A stretch of 64,000 bases of DNA, taken from the NCBI GenBank assembly GCA_964017235.1, contig OZ024936.1, positions 91,796,537-91,860,536 on the forward strand. The letters run 5' to 3'. This document shows, piece after piece, positions 1 through 9,959 of the stretch (its first letter is position 1; each line of letters begins with the position of its first letter). The notes under the pieces were generated by a model. The model saw nothing but the letters and a program-made list of their open reading frames with translations, made no database searches and was not told the DNA's origin. The position numbers were made by a program, and so were the translations under genes. The stretch is from Sabellastarte sp. h YS-2021 (Eukaryota > Annelida > Polychaeta > Sabellida > Sabellidae).

Positions 1-165
1 TGTTTATTTTCCATGTTCGTTGTGGTTGAATATTTTGGTAAACTTAAGTTTAAATAATGAACATGTGACAAAACCGGTTTTGGTTAAAAGAAAAGGAAAC
101 GTAACTGGATCAGTGTCTTTCGGTCGGCAAATAGGTTTCCAGTTTACCGTCTTCAACACTAGTAG
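1..165. repeat. Diverged repeat, left copy (pairs with 5690-5845)
   Basis: The segment resembles 5690-5845 in direct orientation. Shared landmarks are GGTAAACTTAAGTTTAAA, CCGGTTTTGGTTA and GTAGGTTTCCAGTTTACCG-type blocks, ending at CTTCAACACTA. The second copy ends about 75 bp from exon 7 of the host gene. Either a local duplication or two copies of a dispersed repeat would explain it. No coding signal is seen. Confidence 0.6.
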
Positions 166-1019
166 ATACTCGGTATATAGTACCAACCCAGTAGTAATCA
201 TACGTCTAATAACTCATCTTCTCCGCCAAGAGATTATGTTTTAGGGTTCATTTGATAGTCTGTTTTTGCAGTTACAGTCCATCATCAAAACTAAGAACAT
301 GGAATGTGTGGAGAACCATCTCATATTCCGCACAAGGCCTTTCAAACACCCTTAAGGCTGAGCCAGACATGTGGCTGATTAATTTCATCCTGTCTCAATC
401 CGTCAAAGTCAGTCTCTCCTCATTTGTTTAATTTTACAATGAGTATCACTATTATATTTTCCCTTTGTGTTTAGCCTCTGTACTTTGACACTGCCTTTGT
501 TAATAGATGGGGAGAATCACATGACCTTGAATTACTAGAGTACAGTCTGAAGTAAGTTACAGGACAGAGAGAGCTTGCAATATGTCATTTTAATGCAAGT
601 AACAGCTCATCTTTTAGCCATCTTCAAAAAGGTTACCCGAAAAAGGTAAGTTTATTCTGCTATTCAATTACTGTGTGGTGTTGTTTTCATGAGTGTAGGT
701 ATAGGTTTTAGAGATGAAACATAACATGTGACAATCTCTTTCATTATTACATCAAAATTGTGGTGCTTTTTCTGAATATCTCTGAAGTGTTTTTTCATGA
801 AAGGATTTATGAAATACAATTATGCAGTAATAAAACTTGGATTGATGAGTCCAACATATTAATACAATTACATTGTTTTTAACTGAATATAACAGAAATG
901 CTAAAAATTGTAATGTCTCCTACCACATAATTTTGCACTTATTAAAAAATTTTTTAGGATGTTCTTATTACTGGTGAAAAGTAGCAGACTCATTTTGCCC
1001 ATGTTTTTATTTTTGGTAA
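166..1019. other. Non-coding intronic stretch, nothing recognised
   Basis: AT-rich sequence downstream of exon 7 on the gene strand. I looked for the next TM9SF1 exon, which should begin with a conserved I-H-W-L-S-type motif at the first membrane helix, and did not find it. No repeat or RNA gene was recognised. Confidence 0.5.
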
Positions 1020-2037
1020 AACTAGATTGAGCCAACTCGGCGCCAACATATCCCCAGACAGGTCATCACTCACGCCACAGGTTTTGATCGGGAATTTTTA
1101 AAAACATAATTACCCATTATTATATGAACTTCAGCACATCAATCTACTCTGTTTATATCTTCCAAGGAAGATGGTGTATCCCCAGACGCCGAATACATAA
1201 CTCAAATTATATTTTCAATCTTCCTGCAATGATAACTCTAAACCTATTTTCAAAGTATTTAAATGATTGATGATTGAATGTCCATTCTAAAATAATAATC
1301 CCAAAAGAGCATATCTGTTTCTATATTTGTTGATAAATAAAATATTATTTTTAACTCAACTCATCATACTTTTCAATCTTCCTTCAAAGTATTTAAATGA
1401 TTGATGATTCAATGTCCATTCTAAAATTCATAATCCCAAAAGTGCATATCTGTTTCTATATTTGTTCACAAATAAAATATTATTTAAAAAAAAATTATTT
1501 ATATTATTATTTTATTATATTATTTTTAGAATTTGCAAATTGTTTTCAGTTATTCATTTCCTCTATACCTGTATATGTGGTCCATATATATGCAACCTAA
1601 ATATGTGACACAATCTCAGTTCTGACTCCCCTTTGTGTTATATGTAATGAAGCCCACCACCTCCCACCCCCACCCCCCTCCCATTCTCCACACCTCTCTC
1701 ACTATTACACAAGATCTGCAACCCCATTGAGGTCTTTGTTTCTCATCTGATATCATTAAATACCTTTGTTTATTTAGTGTCACTCAATATAGCTGGAGGT
1801 CCCAGAGGTGGGTGGGGGGAATCCGGGTGGGGGATGTGGGTTGGGACTTAGTTTAGTTTATTAGTTTATTATAGTGACATGTATTATGTTGACAAGGATT
1901 ATACAAAAACTATTGAAGTAATACCCAGCCCTATATGGGCTTATAAGTCACTTTAAATAGAGAGTTAATAACAAACAGAGCAAACATATTTTGAGGTAAG
2001 ATACAGTAAATAAAGACAGCAATTCAATACATAAAAA

Positions 2038-2385
2038 TTAACAATATACTTTACTTTTTCTTTCTTGCCACAAATCAAAAATAAAATTAATAACCATATT
2101 GACATTCATATGAGTTAATACCCTTGATAATTGATCTATTAATAATTCAGATTTATCTATATTTAAAATTTTGAAATATTTCATACGAATCAGCTCTAAA
2201 GCTGGACAAACACAAACAAAATGTATCTCATCTTCTACTTCTTTTTTACACAGTTTACATGTTCTCTCAAAGAGATGGAGTGCTACAGCATAAATGGTAA
2301 ACAAACAATCTATATAAAAGGGGTACTCAAATACAAAAAGAATTGAGAATTTTAAGTATGTGATTATCAACTGAAATGAGTTCAT
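2038..2385 (-). pseudogene. C-terminal fragment of a non-LTR retrotransposon polyprotein
   Basis: A 115-residue open stretch with a Cys-His array of the type found at the C-terminus of many LINE reverse transcriptases: C-K-L-C, then E-D-E-I-H-F-V, then C-P-A-L-E-L-I-R at about residues 42-68. No reverse-transcriptase core is present upstream, so this is only the 3' end of a LINE. It lies inside family A element copy 1, and the same fragment recurs at 38609-38956 in copy 2, so it was captured or inserted before the element was duplicated. LINE origin is probable; the clade is not assigned. Confidence 0.65.
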
Positions 2386-2639
2386 AACTGTAGGAGCTGT
2401 GTCAAAATTAACTGAGGCAAGTTGAATAAAACTGGGCTAGTTGAGGGTTAAAAATCCCCTAGTTTTACTACATACGGATATAATTTCATTAATATTGGGA
2501 CTTAAAGCTCACTTAAAGTGTCCATTTTGTCTACTTGAATATGTTTAACCGGCGTTTAACCAGTTTCATTTTAAAAAGTTAAAAACTCAGCAAGCAGAGG
2601 TATAACACACAAAAATAAGTTCTTAAAAGACTAAGATAG

Positions 2640-4510
2640 CCATAACATTATTAATATTCAAAATTTAAATAGACAGGCATTTCCTTTTAAAAATTCAAAG
2701 ATTTCAGCTCTATAACCCACATAGTTTGACAGTTACTGGGCTTTAAAGTGGCATAATGTCCATAAATTGGGTTTCTGTGGGCATTTTACAATTGTTAAAG
2801 AGACCTTAGCAATTAAACTACAGATCTGAAACTTTTTGGGGGACATACATAACAAACAAAAATTATATATAATACAGTTTAAGACTTGTCACACTAAGCA
2901 TTTCCAAATAACAGGGCAAAATACGGAAAAAATGTCCAAAAAGGCACTTGGGCGAGTGTCTATGGCCCTCATACACAGGTTAAATGTCTACTAAAAACCT
3001 TGATTTTCGCCATATGTAAAAAGGACATAATAATGCATTCCCAGATGGGATTTCAGCTCCATCAATCACATAGTTTAACAGTCACAGGGCTTAAAGGTGG
3101 CAAAAAGTCCAAATATTGGGTCTCTGTGGGCCTTTTAGAGATCTCGATGTGGCTTTCAAATTAAAGCTTCAGACTTAAAATTTGTTACATACTAAGATTA
3201 CACATAGAATATGTATCTAATAAAGTTTGAAACTTCTCAGACTTACCATTTCCAAGTTACAGAGCAAAATATGTGAAAAATGTCTTAAAAGGGTCACTCA
3301 GGTGGGTGTTTAAGGTCCTCATAAACAGGTTAAATGTCTACTTGAAGCCTTGATTTTTGGCACATGTAAAAAGAACATAATAATGTATTCCCAGATGAGA
3401 TTTCAGCTCTATCAGTCACATAGTTTAACAGTCACAGGCCTTAAAATTGGCAAAAAGTCCAAATACTGGGTCTTTATGGGGCCTTCTAGAGACCTAAATG
3501 TGGCCTTCAAATTAAAGCTTCAGACTTAAAATTTGTCACATACTAAGATTACACATAGAATATGCATCTAATACAGTTTGAAACTTCTTAGACTTACCAT
3601 TTCCAAGTTACAGGGCAAAATATGTGAAAAATGTCTAAAAATGGTCACTCGGGTGGGGATTTATGGTCCTCATACACAGGTTAAATGTCTTCTTAAAGCC
3701 TTAATTTTTGGCACATATATAAATAACATACTAATATCTTCTCAGATAGGATTTGAGCTCTATCAGTCACATAGTTTGACAGTCACAGGGCTTAAAAGTA
3801 GCCAAAAGTCCAAATATTGGGTCTTTGGGAGCCTTTTAGAGACCTCAATTTGACCTTCAAAATTAAAGCTTCAGACTTAAAATCTGTTACATACTAAGAT
3901 TACACACAGAATATATATCTAATACAGTTTGAAACTTCTCAGACTTACCATTTCCAAGTTACAGGGAAAAAGATGTGAAAAATGTCTTATAAGGGTCACT
4001 CGGGTGGGTGTTTATGGTCCTGATACACAGGTTAACTGTCTATTAAAGGCCTAAATGTTGGGGCACATATAAGAAAACACATAGATATATTCCCAGATGA
4101 TATTTAACTTAGATGAGAGACATAGTTTGAAAGCTACAGTGCTTGAAAGTGGCAAAAAGTGCATAAATTGGGTCTCTGTGGGCACTTTTGAGACCTTAAG
4201 TCGACCCCTTTGGGTAAACCTACAGCCCTAAAATTTTCTACAGACAAGGATTACATATCAAAGTTATACCTAGCACAGTTTGAGACTCATCAGAATTACC
4301 GCTTCCAAATTATAGGGCAAAATATGTGAAAAGTATAGCAAAAAATCCCTAAGTGGGGGTATTTATGGGCCTCAAAGACAATTTTCTCCTCAACTTAAAG
4401 TCGTGATTTTCGGCACATGTACTAAGAACATATTAATGTGTTGTCAGGTAAAATTTCAGCCAGCTGAGCATCATAGTTTGTGACCTACAGGGCTCTAAGT
4501 GGCCAAAAGT
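2640..4510 (+). repeat. Internal tandem array of family A, period about 350 bp
   Basis: The phrase CATACACAGGTTAAATGTCT and its variants recurs at about 2970, 3316, 3672 and 4022, and the block GGGCAAAATATGTGAAAAAT at about 2917, 3265, 3616, 3966 and 4318. Spacing is 347-352 bp. About five units are present and they differ by point changes, so the array is older than the duplication that made the two copies of the element. Open frames in it are artefacts of the repeat. Confidence 0.8.
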
Positions 4511-5345
4511 CCAATTTCTGACCTTAAGGTGGCCATAAGTTCTTTTTTACTGGGAGTTTAAGGTCACCTTAAAATAGGGATCTTCCTTTGGGCACCCTTA
4601 ACATGTGTACCAAGTTTGAAAAAAAAATGTTAATTTGTTTTTGAGTTATCGCGTCCACAAGGAAATTTCTACGGCGGCGGCGGCGGCGGAGGCGCGACGG
4701 ACCTGAATCCAATATATCCCCGACTTTCGTCTGGGGATATAATTAATAAGGCCTCATGACGGGCCACGTTCTTATTTTTGGGCAGTTTTATTTTTTCTGC
4801 GATTGACTGTAATTCAAAAGTAATGAAGGGATCTTTATGTATAGTTTTCCTGTGAGCAGGCCCTGGCCCAAGGAAGAAGTGACTCAATTTTGGGAAAGTT
4901 ACAGATTTACTCTCAATGCCAAAAAGAAAATGCCTAATTTTCAGGAACATCCACTGGTGGAGGACTGCATTCTACGAGTGCTCTGCAGTTACTGATGCTG
5001 CATATATAGTTTCCGGCTCCAATACTTAGGGATCTTAAATACCAGATAACTTTAGTGTTACTAGACCCATGAACAGCGTAGTGACAAATATTTTTTGAAA
5101 GGGTCACTAAATCATCAGAGACATTCCAAAGTCTCAAAGTAGTGTTGTGGTTGAATGCAAATTCTAACATGACACGGATGTGTCCTCGATTCTGATTGGC
5201 TAAACGACGAAATACTTCCCCGGTAAAATACAGCATAACCCTGTGACTCCCTTTTATCGCTCATTATGGCTGTCGTAACAATGACCGTTTTACAGTAAAA
5301 TTTAGAATAATTATTCATCTTAAAATAATTTCTCATGTTAGAATA

Positions 5346-5490
5346 GGAATAATCCCCTCCCAAACCACGGTATACGCAGAATTTTACCATGGTTTGAAGC
5401 AATAAACCCCTCAGGCTTCGCCTTTGGGGTTTATAACTCAAACCATGGTAAAATTCTGCGTATACCGTGGTTCGGTCAGGGGTTATTCCT
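5346..5490. repeat. Long perfect-looking palindrome with a CCCC/GGGG tip
   Basis: The left arm from 5346 and the right arm ending at 5490 are complementary over about 65 bases, with minor mismatches. Landmarks are ACGGTATACGCAGAATTTTA on the left and its complement TAAAATTCTGCGTATACCGT on the right. The tip is AATAAACCCC, a short loop, and GGGGTTTATA. It may be a foldback element or a fused pair of element ends. No protein is supported here. Confidence 0.75.
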
Positions 5491-5689
5491 ATATTTTAGA
5501 ACCGTTTCCGAAACGTGGAAATTCGATGAAAAAATGGGTATGTTTGATTTTTAAAACTCAAACACAAAAGTTTTCAAACATGTACACATGCTGTAAGTCG
5601 TATATAAATATGAACCACGATGGACTTTTTGAGGACATTCGAGGACAACATGTGTGACATATAAATAAAATATTACAAAATACTGTGAA

Positions 5690-5845
5690 ATATTTGTTTT
5701 ATTCTAATATTGTGGTAAACTTAAGTTTAAAATAACGAAATATGTCACGAGACCGGTTTTGGTTAGAAGAAAACGAAACATAACCAGATCACGGCCTTTC
5801 AGTCAGCAAGTAGGTTTCCAGTTTACCGTCTTCAACACTATCTCA
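5690..5845. repeat. Diverged repeat, right copy (pairs with 1-165)
   Basis: Direct, diverged copy of the segment at 1-165. It lies between a simple AT-rich stretch and exon 7 of the host gene. The 5.5 kb between the two copies contains family A element copy 1 and a palindrome, so the pair may mark a local duplication later filled with insertions. Confidence 0.6.
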
Positions 5846-5920
5846 ATGTTACTGGCCCCACTGGCCACTTCTATTTCCTGCAGAATTTATCCTCAAGGCT
5901 AGAGTGTATTGTAAGCTCAC

Positions 5921-5984
5921 CTCCAGTGACTTTGGGAAGAAGCCGCTGTCCCTGACACGCTTGCCCCGGTCTGAGTACTTCATT
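5921..5984 (-). CDS. TM9SF1: TM9SF1-like gene, exon 7 (last exon in window)
   Basis: Exon of 64 nt between an acceptor ...TTTCAG (complement of 5985-5990) and a donor GTGAGC (complement of 5915-5920). With the GA left over from exon 6 the first codon is GAA (Glu), then 21 codons encoding M-K-Y-S-D-R-G-K and ending G-F-F-P-K-S-L-E. In TM9SF1 proteins the motif G-F-F-P-[RK]-[TS]-L-E sits directly before the first transmembrane helix, so the next exon should start with the I-H-W-L motif. That exon is not in the window. The phase agrees with exon 6 on one side and an intron at phase 0 on the other. Confidence 0.87.
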
Positions 5985-6040
5985 CTGAAACAAAAAAGAC
6001 AAATTTGCAAATTTAATAAGTAAATTAAATTTTTATAAGT

Positions 6041-6219
6041 TAATACCCTATCCAATGGACAATTGCTTTACCGGTCGGCGCGACTGGTCCCGCCAAACGT
6101 CAGAAAAAGATGTCCTGTATATAATACCGGCAGGACCGGTCAGGAGAGCGCATTCGCCAGGTGGCGCATCGTACTTCCTCTTCCTGTCTAGACAACGTGA
6201 CGTCATAGCATCTTTTTCG
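6041..6219 (+). repeat. DIRS element 1, left inverted terminal repeat
   Basis: About 180 bp, inverted and nearly identical to 11966-12148. It contains CTATCCAATGGACAATTGCT, several ACCGGTC motifs and TGACGTCATAGC-type sequence, and the two arms differ by only a few substitutions. Low arm divergence suggests recent activity. Confidence 0.93.
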
Positions 6220-6280
6220 TGTCTAGTCCTAGTAAGACCCCTAGTAAGCTGATAGCGGGGCCGGTTGGGTGGGCCTTGCC

Positions 6281-6376
6281 TGTCCATTGGATAGGGTATT
6301 AACTTACAAAAATTTAATTTACTTATTAAATTTGCAATTTTATTGCGTTAATACATCCTATCCAATGGACAATTGC
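6281..6376. other. DIRS element 1 internal complementary region
   Basis: The first part (6281-6337) is complementary to the outer left end of the element, including TGTCCATTGGATAGGGTATT. The second part (6338-6376) is complementary to the outer right end, including TTATTGCGTTAATACATCCT. In DIRS elements this region is thought to serve as template for joining the ends into a circle. The join falls at about 6337/6338. Confidence 0.88.
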
Positions 6377-6762
6377 TGAATACCTACCGATTGGTAGGCG
6401 GGTAAGCAGCTAGGGACTCGTAACAAAACAAAACTGATAAGGCCCATTTGACCTAGGGTCAGAGAACCCCGAGAGGTCAAGGTCGGCTGTCAACTAACCG
6501 GAAAACCGGGAGTCCACCGACACTGCCCCCCCCCCCCCCCCCCCCTTTTTCTTTCCCTCCCAGAGATGAACTGGTAAGGGAAAGAGAGAGAGAGAGAAAG
6601 GGGCTGAGTTCAGTCCCAGAAGAAATAAACTTCCCAAGGGAAGCAAGTCACAGTTTTTTTTGTTTTTTTTTTTGAAAATATATGTACATTCAACATATTT
6701 ACATTATGTACATATCTAACATATTTACAATATGTACATATTTACATATATACAATATCTCC

Positions 6763-8556
6763 TCATTTCTTGGCCTGGTGGTGCACCTGTTGGGCAGCCA
6801 CTACAGGTCCCAGGTGGAAAAGCTCTGAGTCAGCCCAGGCAACATCCTTCAAATAGAATTGGGTGAAGGTGTTGTGAGATTTCCAGTGGCAGGCTGACAA
6901 GATCTGATCTAAGGAGATCCCTGATTGGAAAGCCTTAGATGCAGCAAAGGCCCTAACATCATGGGCTTTAACCTGATGTAAGGTGAGGGCCTCCTGGTCA
7001 GAGAGCTCATAGCACAGAATGACGGTCTGTTTGATCCATGAGGAGATGGTGGCAGGTGAGATGTCTTTGTCAAAGCCTTTCTTGAAGGAGACAAAGACTA
7101 GCTCCTTATTCTGCCTGAGGTCTGAAGTCCTGTCCAAGTAGTAGCGCAGGGCTCTAACTGGACATAAGGACCTGTCACCCTTGAGTGACCTGTCCAGAGA
7201 TGGTGCCAGGGCTGGAATGACCACTGGAGCCACACTATCTGGACCCTCCTTAGCCAGCTGATTCTTGGATAGGAAGCTGGGTGAGGGGTACAAGGACACC
7301 TTAGACCAGTCTGACTGGTGTCTGATGTTCTTATGTAACCAAGCATGGATCTCACTCCTGCGTTTACCTGAACCCAAGGCCAGTAAGAAAACAGTCTTGA
7401 AAGTCAGATGTTTCAAGGAGGCCTCGTTAAGGGGTTCAAAGGGAGCCTTTGTCAGCTGGTGTAGAACCAGGGACAGGTTCCAGGAGGGGATGCCCCTCCT
7501 GCCCTTGGGTCTGTCTCTATGGAAACTGTCCAGGAGACGAGTGAGATTCTCATCTTTACTGACATTAATGGTGGAGTTGCCCAGTTTGTCAGCAATGGCT
7601 GATCTGTAGCCATCAATAGTGCCTGGTTGTAACTTCCTGTCCTGAAACAAGTGCAAGAGGAAGTCAGCAATGGCTTTCAGAGGTGGTGCCCTGAAGTCCA
7701 TCTGATTACTGAGGCACCACTTTGTAAAAATGGTCCACTTTGCCTCATAGACAGATCTGGTTGATCCTCTTTGAGGAGCCTCATGTCGTGCTGCCACTGC
7801 CTCAGAGAAGCCTTGCTCCTTGATTGCTGAGGCTCTAGGAGCCAGACATGTAGGTTCAGATTCGACAGGTTCCTGTGAAGGACCTGGTTGAATGGCTGAG
7901 ATACTAAGTTGGGCATGTTGGGCAGACACAGTGGGATCTGACTTGACATTGCCACTAGATCCCAAAACCAGGGCATGTTGGGCCACCCTGGGGCAATCAG
8001 AATTATTCGGTTGCAGGGGTGGTCCTGTAGCTTCTCCACCACTTTGCCCAAGATGGCTGCCGGTGGGAAGGTGTATGGGCCCAGGTCTTCCCAGGTTAGG
8101 CTGAGTGCATCCACTGCCCATGCCTGGGGGTCTGGGACCAGTGAGACAAACTTTGGATGTTTGTTGTTGAACCTGGTGGCAAATAGGTCCACTTGAGGCT
8201 GGTGCCACCGGTGTCATATAGCTTGGAACACATCTGGATGAAATGACCACTCTGTCTGAATGGTCTGGCCAAGTCTGGATAGCTTGTCTGCTATCATGTT
8301 CAGCCGGCCGGGGATGTGACGTGCCTTGAGGGTTACTTGCTGTCTGGTGCACCAGGACAGGATTCTCCACAGTAGGGCACACAGTGATCCTGACTTCATC
8401 CCCCCCTCTTTGTTGATATAGGCAACCACTGTTGTGCTGTCTGTAGCTATCAATACTGTCTTGTTGCAGACGAGGGTTCGAAACTCTTTTAGAGCTAGAA
8501 ATACTGCTTTTAGCTCTAAGTGGTTTATGTGTAACTTGCTCTCTGGAAGGGACCAA
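6763..8556 (-). CDS. DIRS element 1 tyrosine recombinase (integrase)
   Basis: The open frame is 597 codons, but only about the last 335 residues (from near 7770) look like real recombinase. The first part overlaps the RNase H and downstream region in another frame and is low-complexity S/Q/P-rich. Visible catalytic positions are Arg399 in the block S-G-K-R-R-S-E-I-H-A-W, His532 and Arg535 in H-D-V-R, Trp558 in A-C-H-W, and nucleophile Tyr568 in T-Q-F-Y-L. All expected R-H-R-(H/W)-Y residues are therefore present. An N-terminal SAM-like core-binding region is suggested by W-T-I-F-T-K-W-C and T-I-D-G-Y-R-S-A-I. The enzyme would recombine the circular cDNA into the genome. It uses a different frame from RT-RNase H, as is usual in DIRS. 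Confidence 0.9.
   Translation of the reverse strand: MVPSREQVTHKPLRAKSSISSSKRVSNPRLQQDSIDSYRQHNSGCLYQQRGGDEVRITVCPTVENPVLVHQTASNPQGTSHPRPAEHDSRQAIQTWPDHSDRVVISSRCVPSYMTPVAPASSGPICHQVQQQTSKVCLTGPRPPGMGSGCTQPNLGRPGPIHLPTGSHLGQSGGEATGPPLQPNNSDCPRVAQHALVLGSSGNVKSDPTVSAQHAQLSISAIQPGPSQEPVESEPTCLAPRASAIKEQGFSEAVAARHEAPQRGSTRSVYEAKWTIFTKWCLSNQMDFRAPPLKAIADFLLHLFQDRKLQPGTIDGYRSAIADKLGNSTINVSKDENLTRLLDSFHRDRPKGRRGIPSWNLSLVLHQLTKAPFEPLNEASLKHLTFKTVFLLALGSGKRRSEIHAWLHKNIRHQSDWSKVSLYPSPSFLSKNQLAKEGPDSVAPVVIPALAPSLDRSLKGDRSLCPVRALRYYLDRTSDLRQNKELVFVSFKKGFDKDISPATISSWIKQTVILCYELSDQEALTLHQVKAHDVRAFAASKAFQSGISLDQILSACHWKSHNTFTQFYLKDVAWADSELFHLGPVVAAQQVHHQAKK
7677..8213 (-). pseudogene. DIRS element 1, region after RNase H, cut off by one TGA
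   Basis: This continues the RT-RNase H frame after a single TGA at 8214-8216. It begins near D-L-F-A-T-R-F and contains I-A-P-G-W-P-N-M-P-W-F-W-D, a block seen after RNase H in many DIRS polyproteins and sometimes described as methyltransferase-like. Element 2 has a cysteine codon in the matching neighbourhood, so a Cys-to-TGA change is likely. It could be translated only by readthrough. Confidence 0.75.
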
Positions 8557-9959
8557 GTTCCCCTTGCAGTGTGCTCATCTAAGTGAGCGCCCCAGCTTTC
8601 TTTTGATGCGTCTGTAAAAATTTGCAGAGCATGTTTTAGAGGGTGTAATGGTTGACCTAGTAGCACATTGCTTTCCTCCAGCCACCACCTTAGATGAGGG
8701 TGGAGGGACTTGGGGACAGGGATCACCTTTTCCAGTGATTCTGGGACCCTCCAGTTGTTTTTTAAGTGCCACTGCATGGGTCTCATATGTAGTCGCCCTA
8801 AGTGGACTTGCTTTTCTGTTGCTGTGAGTAGACCTATGAGGGACATGAATTGTCGGACCGGGCAAGGCGGATCCGACAGTATTGATCTGATCTTGTTTGT
8901 CAAGGTCTGCCAAAGTTGTTCTGTTGGTCTGACCTTGCCCTCTTTCAGGTCGAACTGGTAACCTACGAAGTTGAAGACCTGTTTGGGGACCAGTTCTGAC
9001 TTTTCCTTGTTCACCAGCCACCCTAGTTCCTGACAAAGTGTGACCAGGGTTTGAGTATGCTGGAGACAGGTGTCGTGGGTAGAGGCTCTCACCAGCCAGT
9101 CGTCTAGGTACTGGTGGGTCCTTATACCCTTCTGAAGTGCCATGAGTTTGACCTCTTTGGCCACCACTGTGAACTCCATGGGAGCTGTGGATAGACCAAA
9201 GGGTAGGGCTTTGAACTGGTAGGACCGACCCTGGAGATGAAAACGCATGTACTTCCTGGACTGACTGTGAATTGGTATGTGGAAGTATGCGTCTTTGAAA
9301 TCTATGGATGTGACCCACTCCCCTGCCTGTAGGGAGGTTCTTATTGTCTCTGGGGTCTCCATCTTGAATGATTCTGTGTTTAAAAAGGTGTTCAAGGTGC
9401 TCAGGTCCAGGACCGGTCTCCACCGGTTGTTGGGTTTGGGTACCAAAAATAGCCGGTTGTAAAAACCCAGTGAGTTTTGATTCTCTACCGGTTCGACTGC
9501 ATTTTTATCAGCTGATACAGTGCCTCCACAAGGAAGGACTGTTTGGTTGGATTGTGGTAGTTGCTTATTACAGTCGGTGACCTTGTCAAGTAGGGTCTGA
9601 ACCGGAACGGGAGAGTATAACCCTCCCTCAGTGTGGTGACTACTTTTGGACTTGAACCAATGGCTTCCCATTTCTCCCAACACTGGTTTAATCTCGCCCC
9701 TACAGGAGGATCTATAACAGCATGTTGGGCATTGGTGACAAGATTTACAGAACACAAGTGACCTAAACAAGAAACATCTTTCACATATTTTATTTCTGTG
9801 TACATTTGACCTGCATTGGGATTTAAGCCTTTCCTTTGTGGCAACCCGGTGACAATATGAGCATTTGCAACACAAGAGTTTACAGTCAAATTTAAAGTCA
9901 CTTTGCTGTTCCCGGCTACCACTGGTGCTGGGTCCAAGTCTGCCTGACCGGTAACACAT
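8214..9959 (-). CDS. DIRS element 1 reverse transcriptase-RNase H
   Basis: Open frame of 581 codons. From about residue 152 it reads as RT: L-F-L-V-P-K-P near 171, the first catalytic Asp in S-I-D-F-K-D-A-Y near 220, L-P-F-G-L-S-T-A-P at 252-260, and the catalytic box Y-L-D-D-W at 284-288. RNase H follows with Asp450 (F-T-D-A-S), Glu482 (H-L-E-L-K), Asp507 (A-T-D-S) and Asp558 (M-I-A-D-K-L-S-R). All key residues are in place. Residues before about 150 are probably not native: the true RT N-terminus continues in the neighbouring frame (9485 upward), and the switch falls in a run of five A near 9500, so one A has probably been lost. Residues 26-86 of this frame are strikingly Cys-rich. Confidence 0.9.
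   Translation of the reverse strand: MCYRSGRLGPSTSGSREQQSDFKFDCKLLCCKCSYCHRVATKERLKSQCRSNVHRNKICERCFLFRSLVFCKSCHQCPTCCYRSSCRGEIKPVLGEMGSHWFKSKSSHHTEGGLYSPVPVQTLLDKVTDCNKQLPQSNQTVLPCGGTVSADKNAVEPVENQNSLGFYNRLFLVPKPNNRWRPVLDLSTLNTFLNTESFKMETPETIRTSLQAGEWVTSIDFKDAYFHIPIHSQSRKYMRFHLQGRSYQFKALPFGLSTAPMEFTVVAKEVKLMALQKGIRTHQYLDDWLVRASTHDTCLQHTQTLVTLCQELGWLVNKEKSELVPKQVFNFVGYQFDLKEGKVRPTEQLWQTLTNKIRSILSDPPCPVRQFMSLIGLLTATEKQVHLGRLHMRPMQWHLKNNWRVPESLEKVIPVPKSLHPHLRWWLEESNVLLGQPLHPLKHALQIFTDASKESWGAHLDEHTARGTWSLPESKLHINHLELKAVFLALKEFRTLVCNKTVLIATDSTTVVAYINKEGGMKSGSLCALLWRILSWCTRQQVTLKARHIPGRLNMIADKLSRLGQTIQTEWSFHPDVFQAI

Larger units (their letters stand above)
1020..4743 (+). mobile_element. Hairpin-ended tandem-repeat element, family A, copy 1
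   Basis: A 3.72-kb element that is nearly identical to 37592-41306. It begins AACTAGATTGAGCCAACTCG and carries ATATCCCCAGAC at 1048-1059. It ends with a CGG trinucleotide run (about 4673-4700), a spacer, and a hairpin whose arms are ATATCCCC-GAC and GTC-TGGGGATAT, followed by AATT. The 5' motif at 1048 is the exact reverse complement of the 3' arm of the hairpin. Inside are a LINE-derived fragment (2038-2385) and about five tandem units of about 350 bp. This layout fits the tandem-repeat-bearing non-autonomous elements known in molluscs (pearl or Helentron-associated types); that placement is inference. No transposase is encoded. Confidence 0.8.

Noticed and set aside
4669-4950. Minus-strand frame ending in a run of eight prolines
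   Set aside because: The prolines come from the CGG tract of the family A element end; the rest lies across the element boundary and has no family resemblance.
7770-8556. N-terminal 260 residues of the recombinase frame of element 1 as a domain
   Set aside because: They overlap RNase H and the following block in another frame and have a composition typical of a shadow frame. Homology to recombinase begins only near 7770.
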